The notes under the pieces are model-generated. The model ran no database searches. It was not told the DNA's origin and was given only the letters and a program-made list of their open reading frames with translations. A DNA stretch of 55,440 nucleotides from Sulfurospirillum sp. SCADC. GTDB taxonomy: Bacteria > Campylobacterota > Campylobacteria > Campylobacterales > Sulfurospirillaceae. Numbering within the stretch: the stretch's first letter is position 1; every line of letters starts with the position of its first letter. Shown here piece by piece: positions 1 to 8,119 of the stretch. The stretch spans positions 1-55,440 of the forward strand of contig NZ_JQGK01000019.1 of assembly GCF_000743525.1 (NCBI RefSeq), in the 5' to 3' direction. Both the position numbers and the translations under genes were made by a program.

Positions 1-54
1 TTCTTGTTGTGCTTTTGTGTCCAGCTTTCTTGCATCTATTTTTTCATTTTTCAT
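1..54 (-). CDS. Transposase N-terminus (IS630-like), cut by window edge
   Basis: The frame opens at an ATG (54-52) and runs off the left edge after 18 codons, MKNEKIDARKLDTKAQQE. The KIDARKL...A..E pattern resembles the start of IS630/Tc1-type transposases, which is recalled rather than searched. A TATAAT lies just upstream on the same strand (about 62-67), but no good ribosome binding site is visible. It sits about 250 bp beyond the 3' end of a tRNA operon, a common place for insertion sequences. With only 18 residues the family call is tentative. Confidence 0.35.
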   Translation of the reverse strand, partial: MKNEKIDARKLDTKAQQE

Positions 55-299
55 GAAAGAATTATAGCTAAAATTACCTTATATATTTATGTATTTATAT
101 GGTGGAGTAATAGTTTCTCTTGTGGAAGTCTATGAGGAAGAACATTATAAAATTCATGTTCTAGATCAGTAATTGCTATTAAAGTGCCATAAAATTTCTT
201 ATAAAATCTAGGTATTTTGTTGATTTTGTGGGGAGTATGTGGGATTAAAATTTTGATGTTTAGCTTAGAAGTCCGTAGTTTAGGGAGTTTAAGGATTGG

Positions 300-387
300 T
301 GGCCGGGAGAGAGGGATTTGAACCCCCGGAGGTATTACCCTCAACGGTTTTCAAGACCGCCGCATTAAGCCGCTCTGCCATCTCCCG
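300..387 (-). tRNA. tRNA-Ser(UGA)
   Basis: Read on the minus strand, the 7-bp acceptor stem CGGGAGA/TCTCCCG is perfect (387-381 with 310-304). The discriminator is G and CCA is encoded at 302-300. The anticodon loop is CTTGAAA (anticodon TGA), and a long variable arm is present, as expected for a class II tRNA. The T-loop GTTCAAATC is intact. It is the last gene of the four-gene tRNA operon. Confidence 0.97.
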
Positions 388-421
388 ACAGAAAGTTTGT
401 AGATGATACATAATACAAAGG

Positions 422-495
422 TGGAGGCGACACCCGGATTTGAACCGGGGATCAAGGCTTTGCAGGCCCATGCCTTACCGCTTGGCTATATCGCC
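422..495 (-). tRNA. tRNA-Cys(GCA)
   Basis: On the minus strand the acceptor stem GGCGATA/TGTCGCC pairs with one T-G wobble. The anticodon loop contains GCA (CTGCAAA), the T-loop is GGTTCAAATC, and CCA is encoded (424-422). It is the third gene of the operon, about 20 nt downstream of tRNA-Leu. Confidence 0.97.
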
Positions 496-516
496 ACCGT
501 ATTCTCTATATCGAGG

Positions 517-603
517 TGGTGCCCGGAGCCGGATTTGAACCGGCACACCCAAACGGGCGAGGGATTTTAAGTCCCTTGCGTCTACCAGTTTCGCCATCCG
601 GGC
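517..603 (-). tRNA. tRNA-Leu(UAA)
   Basis: On the minus strand the acceptor stem GCCCGGA/TCCGGGC is perfect, the discriminator is A, and CCA is encoded at 519-517. The anticodon is TAA in the loop ACTTAAAAT. It has a class II long variable arm and an intact T-arm (CCGGTTCAAATCCGG). Second gene of the operon. Confidence 0.97.
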
Positions 604-632
604 AACGCGTTTCTTTTTAAGATTAAACTAAA

Positions 633-707
<75 letters not shown>

Positions 708-725
708 ATCTAAAAAAGAGATGAG

Positions 726-754
726 AGTATAGCAGTTTTTTTTCGTAATGTAAA
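726..754 (-). promoter_or_regulatory. Sigma-70 promoter of the tRNA Gly-Leu-Cys-Ser operon
   Basis: On the minus strand: -35 TTTACA (754-749), a 17-bp spacer rich in A, and an extended -10 TGC-TATACT (-10 at 731-726). Spacing and sequence are near consensus, and the expected start site falls about 10 nt before tRNA-Gly. Confidence 0.75.
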
Positions 755-802
755 GTGCTACTGGCTAAATTCTTTACATGTAAGCTTTTTTAGAGCGGTT
801 TT

Positions 803-810
803 GCTATAAT
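803..810 (+). promoter_or_regulatory. Extended -10 promoter of ilvD
   Basis: TGC-TATAAT, with the hexamer at 805-810, lies 25 bp before the ilvD start. No -35 consensus is seen; the upstream DNA is T-rich, which is usual for sigma-70 promoters in this phylum. Confidence 0.6.
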
Positions 811-835
811 CTAAGAAAATTTTTAAGGAAGATTG

Positions 836-2518
836 ATGCGTAGTGATCAAGTCAAAAAAGGGTATAACCGAGCGCCACATCGAAGTCTATTTCGAGCAAC
901 AGGTTTAAAAGATGAAGACTTTAACAAACCATTTATTGGAGTAGCTAATTCCTATATTGATATTATCCCCGGTCACTTCTTTTTGCACGAATATGCCGTG
1001 ATCATTAAAGATGAGATTCGCAAGAACGGTTGTGTGCCATTTGAATTCAACACCATTGGCGTAGATGACGGTATCGCGATGGGGCATGATGGGATGCTTT
1101 ACTCGCTTCCAAGTCGTGAGTTGATCGCCAATTCGATTGAGACGATGATGAACGCGCATATGTTGGACGCGATGATTTGTATTCCCAACTGTGACAAAAT
1201 TGTACCTGGTATGATTATGGGTGCGCTTCGTGTCAATGTTCCAACGGTTTTTGTGAGCGGTGGGCCGATGAAAAAAGGGTATACCAAAGAGGGAACACCG
1301 ATTGATTTAACGACGGCATTTGAAGCGGTGGGAAAATTTGAAAAAAGTGACATGAACGAAGCAGAACTCAAAGACATTGAGTGCAATGCCTGTCCAAGTG
1401 GTGGATCATGTTCGGGTATGTTTACGGCTAATAGTATGAATACCTTAATGGAAGCGATGGGTATTGCCCTTCCGGGTAACGGCACGATTCCAGCTCTTAC
1501 CCCTGAGCGTGAAGTGCTTTTACGCGCTGCTGCGAAACGTATTTGTGAGATTGCCATCGATGATCGCTTTAAACTTCGTAATATTTTGAATGAAAAAGCG
1601 GTACGCAATGCGTTTGCGGTTGATATGGCGATGGGTGGAAGCTCTAACACCGTTCTTCATATGTTAGCCATTGCTAAAGAAGCGGGCGTTAACTTTGCGA
1701 TTAAAGATATTAATGAGATCAGCAAAAACGTTTCACATATAGCCAAAATTGCGCCTTCTCTTTCAACCGTTCATATGGAAGATATTAACCGTGCGGGTGG
1801 TGTAAGTGCAGTGATGAAAGAGGTCAGCAGACGGGATAATGGTATTTTACATTTAGATAATTTAACCGTGACAGGTGAAACCATTGGTGAGCGCATCGCC
1901 AATGCTGAGATCAAAGATACCGCAATTATTCACACGCTTGAAAATCCTTACTCCAAAGTGGGTGGACTTGCAATTTTGTTTGGTAACTTGGCTGAAAAAG
2001 GGTGTGTTATTAAAACGGCAGGTATCGTAGGGGGGCGTCAATTTATCGGTAAAGCGGTCTGTTTTGACTCACAGCAAGAAGCACTAGCAGGTATCGTCGG
2101 TGGAAAAGTTGCAAAAGGCGATGTTGTGGTTATTCGCTACGAAGGGCCTCGCGGAGGGCCTGGTATGCAAGAGATGCTCTCCCCTACGAGTTTAATCATG
2201 GGTATGGGATTGGGGGCTGATGTAGCACTCATCACCGACGGACGCTTTTCTGGCGCCACCAGAGGGCTTAGCATTGGTCACGTAAGCCCTGAGGCGGCTG
2301 AGGGTGGACTTATCGCTCTTGTGCAAGATGGTGACACCATTCAGATCGATGTGGATGCTTATACGATTGAAGCGTTGATTGATGAAGCAGAATTGGCACG
2401 TCGTAAAGCAGCCTTTAAACCTAAAGTGAAAACCATTCAAGGAAGTTGGTTGAAACAGTATCGCCAACTCGTTACCAATGCAAGTAGTGGTGCTGTACTT
2501 CGCACTGAAGAGGCGTAA
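836..2518 (+). CDS. ilvD: Dihydroxy-acid dehydratase
   Basis: This enzyme dehydrates 2,3-dihydroxy-isovalerate and -methylvalerate in valine/isoleucine synthesis, acting in the cytoplasm with an Fe-S cluster and Mg. The 560-residue length is normal. Visible landmarks are [13 protein letters not shown] (about 76-88), the cluster cysteines in PNCDK (C119) and CPSGGSCSG (C192), and a C-terminal GRFSGATRG motif. I chose ATG 836, preceded by AAGGAAG, over a TTG one codon upstream. The stop overlaps the start of marC (TAATG), so the two genes are translationally coupled. No other ilv gene is in the window. Confidence 0.97.
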   Translation: MRSDQVKKGYNRAPHRSLFRATGLKDEDFNKPFIGVANSYIDIIPGHFFLHEYAVIIKDEIRKNGCVPFEFNTIGVDDGIAMGHDGMLYSLPSRELIANSIETMMNAHMLDAMICIPNCDKIVPGMIMGALRVNVPTVFVSGGPMKKGYTKEGTPIDLTTAFEAVGKFEKSDMNEAELKDIECNACPSGGSCSGMFTANSMNTLMEAMGIALPGNGTIPALTPEREVLLRAAAKRICEIAIDDRFKLRNILNEKAVRNAFAVDMAMGGSSNTVLHMLAIAKEAGVNFAIKDINEISKNVSHIAKIAPSLSTVHMEDINRAGGVSAVMKEVSRRDNGILHLDNLTVTGETIGERIANAEIKDTAIIHTLENPYSKVGGLAILFGNLAEKGCVIKTAGIVGGRQFIGKAVCFDSQQEALAGIVGGKVAKGDVVVIRYEGPRGGPGMQEMLSPTSLIMGMGLGADVALITDGRFSGATRGLSIGHVSPEAAEGGLIALVQDGDTIQIDVDAYTIEALIDEAELARRKAAFKPKVKTIQGSWLKQYRQLVTNASSGAVLRTEEA

Positions 2519-3156
2519 TGGCGGATTTTTTTAATTTATTACTCCAACATACCATCACGATGATGGCGATTGTGGATCCTTTGGGAGTGAGTGCAATTAT
2601 GCTCTCACTTCTGCCTCAAAGTACGACCAAAGAGCATATCAATAAAATTGCTGCTAAAGCCACAATGACGATCATCGTGGCTTTCTTTGTTGTCCTTTTA
2701 ACAGGTAATTTTTTGCTTAATCTGTTTGGCATTGAAATTGATTCACTCAAAGTGATGGGCGGCATTATCTTACTCTTAACAGCGATTAAAATGGTGCAAG
2801 GCTCAATGGAGTCGAAAAACCAAACCGAAGAAGAGCGCGAAGAAGCGATCAAAAATGATGAATTCTCTGTGATTCCGCTGGGTGTGCCTATTACCTTTGG
2901 ACCTGGTATTTTTGCAACGATCATTATTTTACGTGGTCATAGTGAAGGCGTTGCTTCGATTGCAGCGTTAGTCATAGCCTATCTTATTGTGGCGCTCAGT
3001 GTTTATCTTGCCTTTAAAAACAGCATTTACATTCGTCATTACCTTGGCATTACGGGGCAAAAGATCGTGAGTCGTTTGATGGGACTCATTGTGGGAGCCA
3101 TTGCGGTGCAGTTTATTGTCGGTGGTGTGAGTGTGTTGGCAAAACATTACATGTAA
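2518..3156 (+). CDS. MarC family (UPF0056) inner-membrane protein
   Basis: A 212-residue polytopic protein with about six hydrophobic segments. The N-terminal segment carries the family pattern IVDPLGVSAIML, and the middle has IPLGVPITFGPG, the second half of the internal repeat of MarC-like proteins. The charged KNQTEEEREEAIKND stretch (about 100-114) is probably the cytoplasmic loop between the two repeats. Function is not established for the family; an old link to multiple antibiotic resistance has not held up. Its ATG overlaps the ilvD stop by one base. A copy of the TACATGTA palindrome forms its last codons and stop. Confidence 0.9.
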   Translation: MADFFNLLLQHTITMMAIVDPLGVSAIMLSLLPQSTTKEHINKIAAKATMTIIVAFFVVLLTGNFLLNLFGIEIDSLKVMGGIILLLTAIKMVQGSMESKNQTEEEREEAIKNDEFSVIPLGVPITFGPGIFATIIILRGHSEGVASIAALVIAYLIVALSVYLAFKNSIYIRHYLGITGQKIVSRLMGLIVGAIAVQFIVGGVSVLAKHYM

Positions 3157-3165
3157 GGATTTTTC

Positions 3166-3372
3166 ATGAACCAAGGCGGTTGGAGCTGTCCGCATGATGT
3201 GGAAGGCGTTTGTGACATTATTCACAAAGAGTGTGATCCGGGAGATCGTGGATGCGTACTGTACGGGAAAGCGAAATTTGCCTGTGAAGATTCACCTTCG
3301 AATGAAGCCTTTGAAAAACGGATGGAGCGCAAAATGCGCGAAATGTTAGGCGAGAGCCCAAAAGGCTCCTAA
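3166..3372 (+). CDS. Small Cys-rich conserved protein
   Basis: A 68-residue protein with five Cys in the first 45 residues (WSCPHDVEGVCD, HKECDPGDRGCV, FACED), then a charged helix FEKRMERKMREMLGES. The Cys/His spacing suggests a bound metal or disulfides, but no known domain is recognised. It follows marC by 9 nt, with AAGGA just before the ATG, so it is the third gene of the ilvD run. I recall similar short proteins in Campylobacterota, but no function. Confidence 0.75.
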   Translation: MNQGGWSCPHDVEGVCDIIHKECDPGDRGCVLYGKAKFACEDSPSNEAFEKRMERKMREMLGESPKGS

Positions 3373-3392
3373 CACCTAAGATTTTCTATCGC

Positions 3393-3920
3393 TTACCAGC
3401 CACGCGAGTACGCTCTTGCACACTCAAGACAGACTGTTTTGCCCTCTTCTAATCGCATTTTATGTTCAGGCGCACTCTCACCGCATTTTTCACAGACAAC
3501 AGAGGTAAACATGCGTGCTTGTTCTGGAAGTTCAAAGGAAGGCTCTTTAAGATCAAAAAGCTCATCCAGTGGCGCACTTAAAATGTGCTCTTGGAGTTGT
3601 TGGCGTTCAAAGTTTGGATTGAGCGGTCGTTTGAAAACGATGCGTCCTTTTTTGCCATTTTTGCGATCAAAAAAGCTGAAAGCCTGTTTGCCCGTATCTT
3701 TGTAGATGAGATTGCCTTTTCCCATGCTGCATCCAAGAAGCACTTGAATGGCATCAACACCACACGCATCATTTTCTGTGACACAGACCAACTCTTCATC
3801 TTGACTAAATCCAACCATTCCAAGCCACGTGTGTGCCGCCTCTGCTGCCCTAAAGCCAATCGCGAGTCCTGGGCACGCATGCCCGTGAAATGCGATACAT
3901 TTTTCCCATAAGTGTTGCAT
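3393..3920 (-). CDS. FmdE-family protein with C-terminal zinc ribbon
   Basis: 175 residues. The N-terminal FmdE domain (PF02663 type) shows FHGHACPGLAIGFRAA (11-26) and ENDACGVDAIQVLLGC (49-64), followed by GKGNLIYKDTGKQ. A C-terminal treble-clef or zinc ribbon has C143xxC146 and C164xxC167. The family is named after a subunit of molybdenum formylmethanofuran dehydrogenase, but this locus has no such enzyme. In non-methanogens the role is unclear and probably metal related. Its ATG overlaps the stop of the TonB receptor (TAATG), so it is co-expressed with an outer-membrane importer. A metal- or cofactor-handling role fits, but this is inference. Confidence 0.88.
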   Translation of the reverse strand: MQHLWEKCIAFHGHACPGLAIGFRAAEAAHTWLGMVGFSQDEELVCVTENDACGVDAIQVLLGCSMGKGNLIYKDTGKQAFSFFDRKNGKKGRIVFKRPLNPNFERQQLQEHILSAPLDELFDLKEPSFELPEQARMFTSVVCEKCGESAPEHKMRLEEGKTVCLECARAYSRGW

Positions 3921-6139
3921 TAGAAATGTACCCCCATTGTTAGCATAATGGTGCGTGGTGCACCTTGGTAATAACTGGCTGCGCCATCCATCGTATCGTC
4001 TGAAGCGTTGATCACTGAAATATACTTCTTATTAAAGATATTATTGATTTCAAGGGCTACTTTAAGCTTTGCCTTGTCGTAAAAGTTTTTTTGCGTATTG
4101 ACAATTTGTCCATCAAATAACCAACACGCATCTCCTTTATTATTGTTAGTGGCATCCCCATACCGTTCACCCAAATAACGCGCTGTAGGGATGATCTCAA
4201 AGGGACCCACTTTATAGATAAGACCTGTGCGTGCCATCCATTTAGGAGTATCCACGATTTGATTGTCTTTTGTAGCCATGGTTGCCCCTAGATACGTAAT
4301 GTCTTCATCGTAGGTAAAGTGGCTATACGTTGGATTGACAAAGAGGATTAGGGAATCACTCATATAAACATTCATCTCTGTTTCGAGCCCATAACTGGTC
4401 GCTTTTCCGATGTTTTGTTGGTAATTGATAGGCTTACCTCCTGAAAGCACCCTGCTATCGGAAATAGTGGTTAAAAGATCTTTGTGCTTGCCATAAAAGA
4501 GTGTAGGAGAAATCTCAAAGAGATCTGCTTTGTAACGAATTCCTACATCAAAGTTATCGGATTTTTCAATGCCATAACCATCAAAAAGGTCTTGCGCAGT
4601 TACACCTGCTGCTTGAAACTGCGTGCGATAGGTGTTGCAAGTTGTCATGAGGGGCATATAAGAGTAAGGGCGGATAAAGTTTTTGCCATAATTGGCATAG
4701 AGTTGCCACGACGCATCCACATCGTAAGAGGCTCCAAGCGTTGGGAGGACAATGGTGTAATCCGTGGCATCTCGATCCAAATCAGAAGCACGCTCCAACG
4801 CATACGTTGTGCTGTTGGTGGTGTAGCCTAAGCTGTCTGAGTCTTCAAACTTGAAGTATTTGACGCCACCTTGCCAGTTAAAATCTCCCTGTTTTCCTGA
4901 AACTTTCATATACGGTGTGTTAATATACGTCGTTCCCGATGTTCCCACAACGCCATAGCCACGATATGAAAGACCTGAGCTTGTGATCGCATAGTTTTGG
5001 GTGGAGATGTCCATAGAGGAGTTTTCATAGTGGTAGCCTAAGACGGTTTTTATATCACCAAATGTAGCCTCAATTTCACTTAAAATGCCATAGCGCTCTA
5101 TATCGCGCGTACGTTTTTGAATGCGGCCTCCATTGGAAGTCACCCCTTGATCAATTTGCGTATCTTCCGATGAATAGTACGGTTTGAGATTGAGGGCAAA
5201 CGTGTCGTCAAGGTGGTACGTTATAACCGATAAAAAATCATCGTTTTTGTAGGTACCTTTGTTGTAATCATAATAGTAAATATCTTTGGATGCAACACCG
5301 CTTAAGGCGCTATTGTAATCTGTTTTATAGTTTGAAGAGAGGTTACCATTGCTGATTTGGCTATAGGTGAGTGGACGGTAGAGATGCTGTTCTTGATCAT
5401 TGTGGTTGTACCAGAGTTTAATCGTTGCCTTATCGCCTAAGGGTTGAACCAATGAAACATTTCCATTGACACGAGGTCCTAGTTCGCCCTCCCCTCGAAA
5501 TTTATCCGCCTCTGCATACGAAAGGGATCCCGAAAAACGTGTGCCACTTTCATTGAGGATGCCACTATCAAGTCTAAAATAGCTTTTAGTGTAGTCATTA
5601 CTGCCAATGCTTTGGGTGACGTCAAATCCAAACTCTTTTTCCGCCCACCTTGGATGCAAGGTAATGGCACCACCACGAGAGCCAACGCCTGTGCCAATAT
5701 CTGCAGGAACACCGCCTTTATAGACGGAGATCGATTCCATATTTTCCATATCGTAAAGATAATTTCTAGGCCCTATGGGATTGCCTCCATAATTGGGCAC
5801 ACCTTCAACGCTGAGTGCGCCCATAGAGCTTTTAACCCCTCGCACGCGCACACTGCTTTGCTCGATGGCAAGTCCACTGCTATCAGGTGTCTCTACACTG
5901 ATGCCTGGCAAAAGACCAATCGCTTCGTAGACGTTTGTGGTTGCTTTTGTGCCTTGAAGCTCCATTCCTTTTTGCGTCACTTCGCTGCCTGTGTAGACGG
6001 TTTCATTCGCCTGCATCGTTGGCGTTATCAGCCTATCCGCCTCGATTTCGATTTTTTCAAGTTCAACAGCGTGAAGTGAAACGACAACCAAACCGATTGC
6101 CATATAAGGTGAAAGCGATGTTTTTTGAAAAGGTATCAC
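3920..6139 (-). CDS. TonB-dependent outer-membrane receptor
   Basis: 739 residues: a signal peptide (about 1-25, ending near SLHAVE), a TonB-box/plug region with NVYEAIGLLPGISVETPD, SVRVRGV and the usual SRGGAITLHP end of the plug (to about 165). A 22-strand type barrel follows, ending in the aromatic MLTMGVHF. The substrate cannot be read from sequence. The neighbours (BtuCDF-type ABC importer, FmdE protein) point to a metal chelate, siderophore, haem or corrinoid. It is separated from the ATPase gene by 103 bp that hold a large dyad, so it probably has its own regulated promoter. Confidence 0.93.
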   Translation of the reverse strand: MIPFQKTSLSPYMAIGLVVVSLHAVELEKIEIEADRLITPTMQANETVYTGSEVTQKGMELQGTKATTNVYEAIGLLPGISVETPDSSGLAIEQSSVRVRGVKSSMGALSVEGVPNYGGNPIGPRNYLYDMENMESISVYKGGVPADIGTGVGSRGGAITLHPRWAEKEFGFDVTQSIGSNDYTKSYFRLDSGILNESGTRFSGSLSYAEADKFRGEGELGPRVNGNVSLVQPLGDKATIKLWYNHNDQEQHLYRPLTYSQISNGNLSSNYKTDYNSALSGVASKDIYYYDYNKGTYKNDDFLSVITYHLDDTFALNLKPYYSSEDTQIDQGVTSNGGRIQKRTRDIERYGILSEIEATFGDIKTVLGYHYENSSMDISTQNYAITSSGLSYRGYGVVGTSGTTYINTPYMKVSGKQGDFNWQGGVKYFKFEDSDSLGYTTNSTTYALERASDLDRDATDYTIVLPTLGASYDVDASWQLYANYGKNFIRPYSYMPLMTTCNTYRTQFQAAGVTAQDLFDGYGIEKSDNFDVGIRYKADLFEISPTLFYGKHKDLLTTISDSRVLSGGKPINYQQNIGKATSYGLETEMNVYMSDSLILFVNPTYSHFTYDEDITYLGATMATKDNQIVDTPKWMARTGLIYKVGPFEIIPTARYLGERYGDATNNNKGDACWLFDGQIVNTQKNFYDKAKLKVALEINNIFNKKYISVINASDDTMDGAASYYQGAPRTIMLTMGVHF

Positions 6140-6175
6140 GATAGCACTCCTAAATAATCAGTAATTTTAATAAAT

Positions 6176-6216
6176 AATTCGTATTACTATAGAGTTTTTA
6201 AGCTGTAATACAAATT
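6176..6216 (-). promoter_or_regulatory. Large dyad, candidate operator of the TonB receptor gene
   Basis: AATTCGTATTAC (6176-6187) and GTAATACAAATT (6205-6216) form 12-bp inverted arms with one mismatch, 17 bp apart. They lie 37 bp upstream of the receptor start in the only real gap of the uptake locus. The layout suits a dimeric regulator binding two separated half-sites. The half-site TATTA/TAATA recalls nickel-responsive NikR sites, but the spacing is longer than in the described examples. The regulator is unknown. Confidence 0.5.
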
Positions 6217-6242
6217 AATTTTTATTAATATTTACAATAGAT

Positions 6243-7082
6243 TTATTGATTATTCTGATAGGTTGAAAAGCGCATGGAAGGTTTTGTTTTCAAGGTATGA
6301 GAGTGTTTGTGAGGCGTCTCATCGTGCATATGCCCATAGTAGACAAAGGTGTGTCCCTCTTTTACATGTAAGCTTGCTTCGACATCAAAAAGCTCTTGAA
6401 TCATCGATTCACTTAGGGTTTTTGTGGGAACATGATGCAGAATTTTTCCCTGTTTGAGCAGTACCAGTGCATCGGTGTAGTGGATTGCATGTTGGATGTC
6501 ATGCAAAACGATGAGCGTTATCAGCCCTTTTTCACGGGTAACATGACGCACGGCAGAGAGCATTTCCAACTGATTCTTAGGATCAAGGTGGGAGATAGGC
6601 TCATCTAAGAGGAGAATTTTGGGCTCTTGCAACAGCGCACTTGCGATCAAGACTTTTTGCCTTTCACCTCCACTGAGTGTCTCAATTTTCTCGTCCAATA
6701 GAGGCGCGAGTTCAAAATGCTCAACGATGGTTTCAATTTTTTCTTTATCGCTCTTGCTGAGTCGCATCCCACTGTAAACCCGTCTGCCAAGTTCCAACAC
6801 TTCTAACACCGTTGCATGGGAAGGTGCATTGAACTGTGAGAGATACGCGATATGTGAAGCCAGTGCTTTGGCGTCCAAACTGCTCAGATCTAACGCTCCG
6901 AGTGTGATGCTCAGCGCAGGGCTTCGTAAAATGCCTGCAACATGTTTTAACAGTGTGCTTTTGCCCGCACCGTTTGGTCCGATGAGTCCTAAAACTTCAT
7001 TAGGAAAGGCTTCAAGTGTGATATTCTCAAGTAAATGACGTTTTTTAACTTGAAAATTAAGATGGTCGATGCAGAGGTTCAT
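6243..7082 (-). CDS. ABC transporter ATP-binding protein (FecE/BtuD type) with His-rich tail
   Basis: 279 residues. Walker A GPNGAGKST (35-43), the signature LSGGERQKV, Walker B ILLLDEP followed by the D-loop SHLD, and the H-loop histidine in VLHD are all present. The tail is unusual: YYGHMHDETPHKHSHT near the C-terminus is rich in His, suggesting metal binding. I start at ATG 7082, which overlaps the permease stop (ATGA). An open extension upstream lies wholly inside the permease gene and has no ATPase character. It is the energising subunit of the importer formed with the next two genes. Confidence 0.93.
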   Translation of the reverse strand: MNLCIDHLNFQVKKRHLLENITLEAFPNEVLGLIGPNGAGKSTLLKHVAGILRSPALSITLGALDLSSLDAKALASHIAYLSQFNAPSHATVLEVLELGRRVYSGMRLSKSDKEKIETIVEHFELAPLLDEKIETLSGGERQKVLIASALLQEPKILLLDEPISHLDPKNQLEMLSAVRHVTREKGLITLIVLHDIQHAIHYTDALVLLKQGKILHHVPTKTLSESMIQELFDVEASLHVKEGHTFVYYGHMHDETPHKHSHTLKTKPSMRFSTYQNNQ

Positions 7083-8119
7083 CGTATGTTTCCTTGGCTG
7101 ACAAGCAGGTAAAGCAGTAAAGGCGCTCCAATAAATGACGTAAGAATTCCCACTGGCAATAATGAAGGGTACAGGAGCATCCTCGCTGCCAAATCTGCTC
7201 CTAAAAGTAATAATCCACCGCACAGTGCCGAGAGTGGAATTAATGCGCCATGCGCACTTCCAAGCATCAGACGCACCATATGCGGAGCAATCAAACCGAT
7301 GAAGCCAATAATGCCAAAAAATGCAACGGCAATAGCCGTACACAGTGCGGAGAGAAGAAGTACCAAAGGGCGAAACGTACGTGCATTCACGCCTTTATTA
7401 AAGGCACTTTCATCGCCAAAAGCAAGGGCGTCAAATTTCCAATGTACCATTCCTAAAAAAAGAAGCGATGGTAAAAGAATCGCACCCATCAGCCAAAGAT
7501 TCAGTGTGGTGGCTTTGCTAAGATCTCCAAATGTCCAAAACAGGGTTGCTGCGGCATTAATTTCGGTTGTAAAATACTGCAAAAACATCGTTCCTGCATG
7601 AAACAGTGAGCCCAAACCCACGCCTGCTAAAATAAGCGAACTGGGGCTCATGCCTACTTTTTTACCAATCCAGACGATCATCAAGGTACAGAGCATACTT
7701 GCGCCAAAAGCGAAAAGAACGATGTTGAATTTTGCCACTAACGGGTTAGTAAAACTCTCTGGATGAGCGACAATGATGGCAAATGTCGCTCCAAATCCAG
7801 CGGCTTGCGAAATGCCTAAGGTAAAAGGAGAGGCAAGAGGATTGCGCAAAATGCCTTGCATTGCAGCACCTGAGAGTCCTAAAAGCATCCCCACCAAGAG
7901 CGCCGCTAAGGCTCTTGGAAGTCGGATGGAGGTAACGATCATCGAAAAGCTATCGGTCGTAGTTCCTAGCGTGAAAAGTCTGGCGGTATCGGCTAAAACA
8001 AAACTTCCAGCACCACTGATGAGCGTTGCCCATGTAAGCACGATAATGCCCATCAGTAAGAAACTTCCTAAAAGAAAGCGCTTACGTGCTCGTGCGCGGT
8101 ACGCTTTTGTAACGCTCAT
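7079..8119 (-). CDS. FecCD/BtuC-family ABC permease
   Basis: 346 residues with about ten membrane spans. Family motifs are visible: RLPRALAALLVGMLLGLSGAAMQGILRNPLASPFTLGIS (about 66-104) and GFIGLIAPHMVRLMLG, the latter containing the conserved loop that contacts the ATPase. This is the membrane channel of an importer for iron-siderophore, haem, cobalamin or related metal complexes. It overlaps the ATPase gene by 4 nt (ATGA) on one side and the binding-protein gene by 4 nt on the other, so the three are a single transcriptional and translational unit. Confidence 0.94.
   Translation of the reverse strand: MSVTKAYRARARKRFLLGSFLLMGIIVLTWATLISGAGSFVLADTARLFTLGTTTDSFSMIVTSIRLPRALAALLVGMLLGLSGAAMQGILRNPLASPFTLGISQAAGFGATFAIIVAHPESFTNPLVAKFNIVLFAFGASMLCTLMIVWIGKKVGMSPSSLILAGVGLGSLFHAGTMFLQYFTTEINAAATLFWTFGDLSKATTLNLWLMGAILLPSLLFLGMVHWKFDALAFGDESAFNKGVNARTFRPLVLLLSALCTAIAVAFFGIIGFIGLIAPHMVRLMLGSAHGALIPLSALCGGLLLLGADLAARMLLYPSLLPVGILTSFIGAPLLLYLLVSQGNIR

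Noticed and set aside
1099-1650. 183-codon open frame antisense to ilvD
   Set aside because: ilvD is a clear full-length gene; the antisense frame follows its codon periodicity and resembles no protein.
6176-6216. Reading the TonB-gene dyad as a NikR or Fur box
   Set aside because: The TATTA/TAATA half-sites are 19 bp apart, longer than the 15-16 bp of described NikR sites, and there is no Fur-like GATAATGATAATC pattern. Kept only as an unassigned dyad.
7083-7343. Open 87-codon extension in front of the ABC ATPase
   Set aside because: It lies wholly inside the permease gene in another frame, has Trp/Cys-rich non-protein-like composition, and the ATPase start at 7082 overlaps the permease stop in the usual ATGA way.
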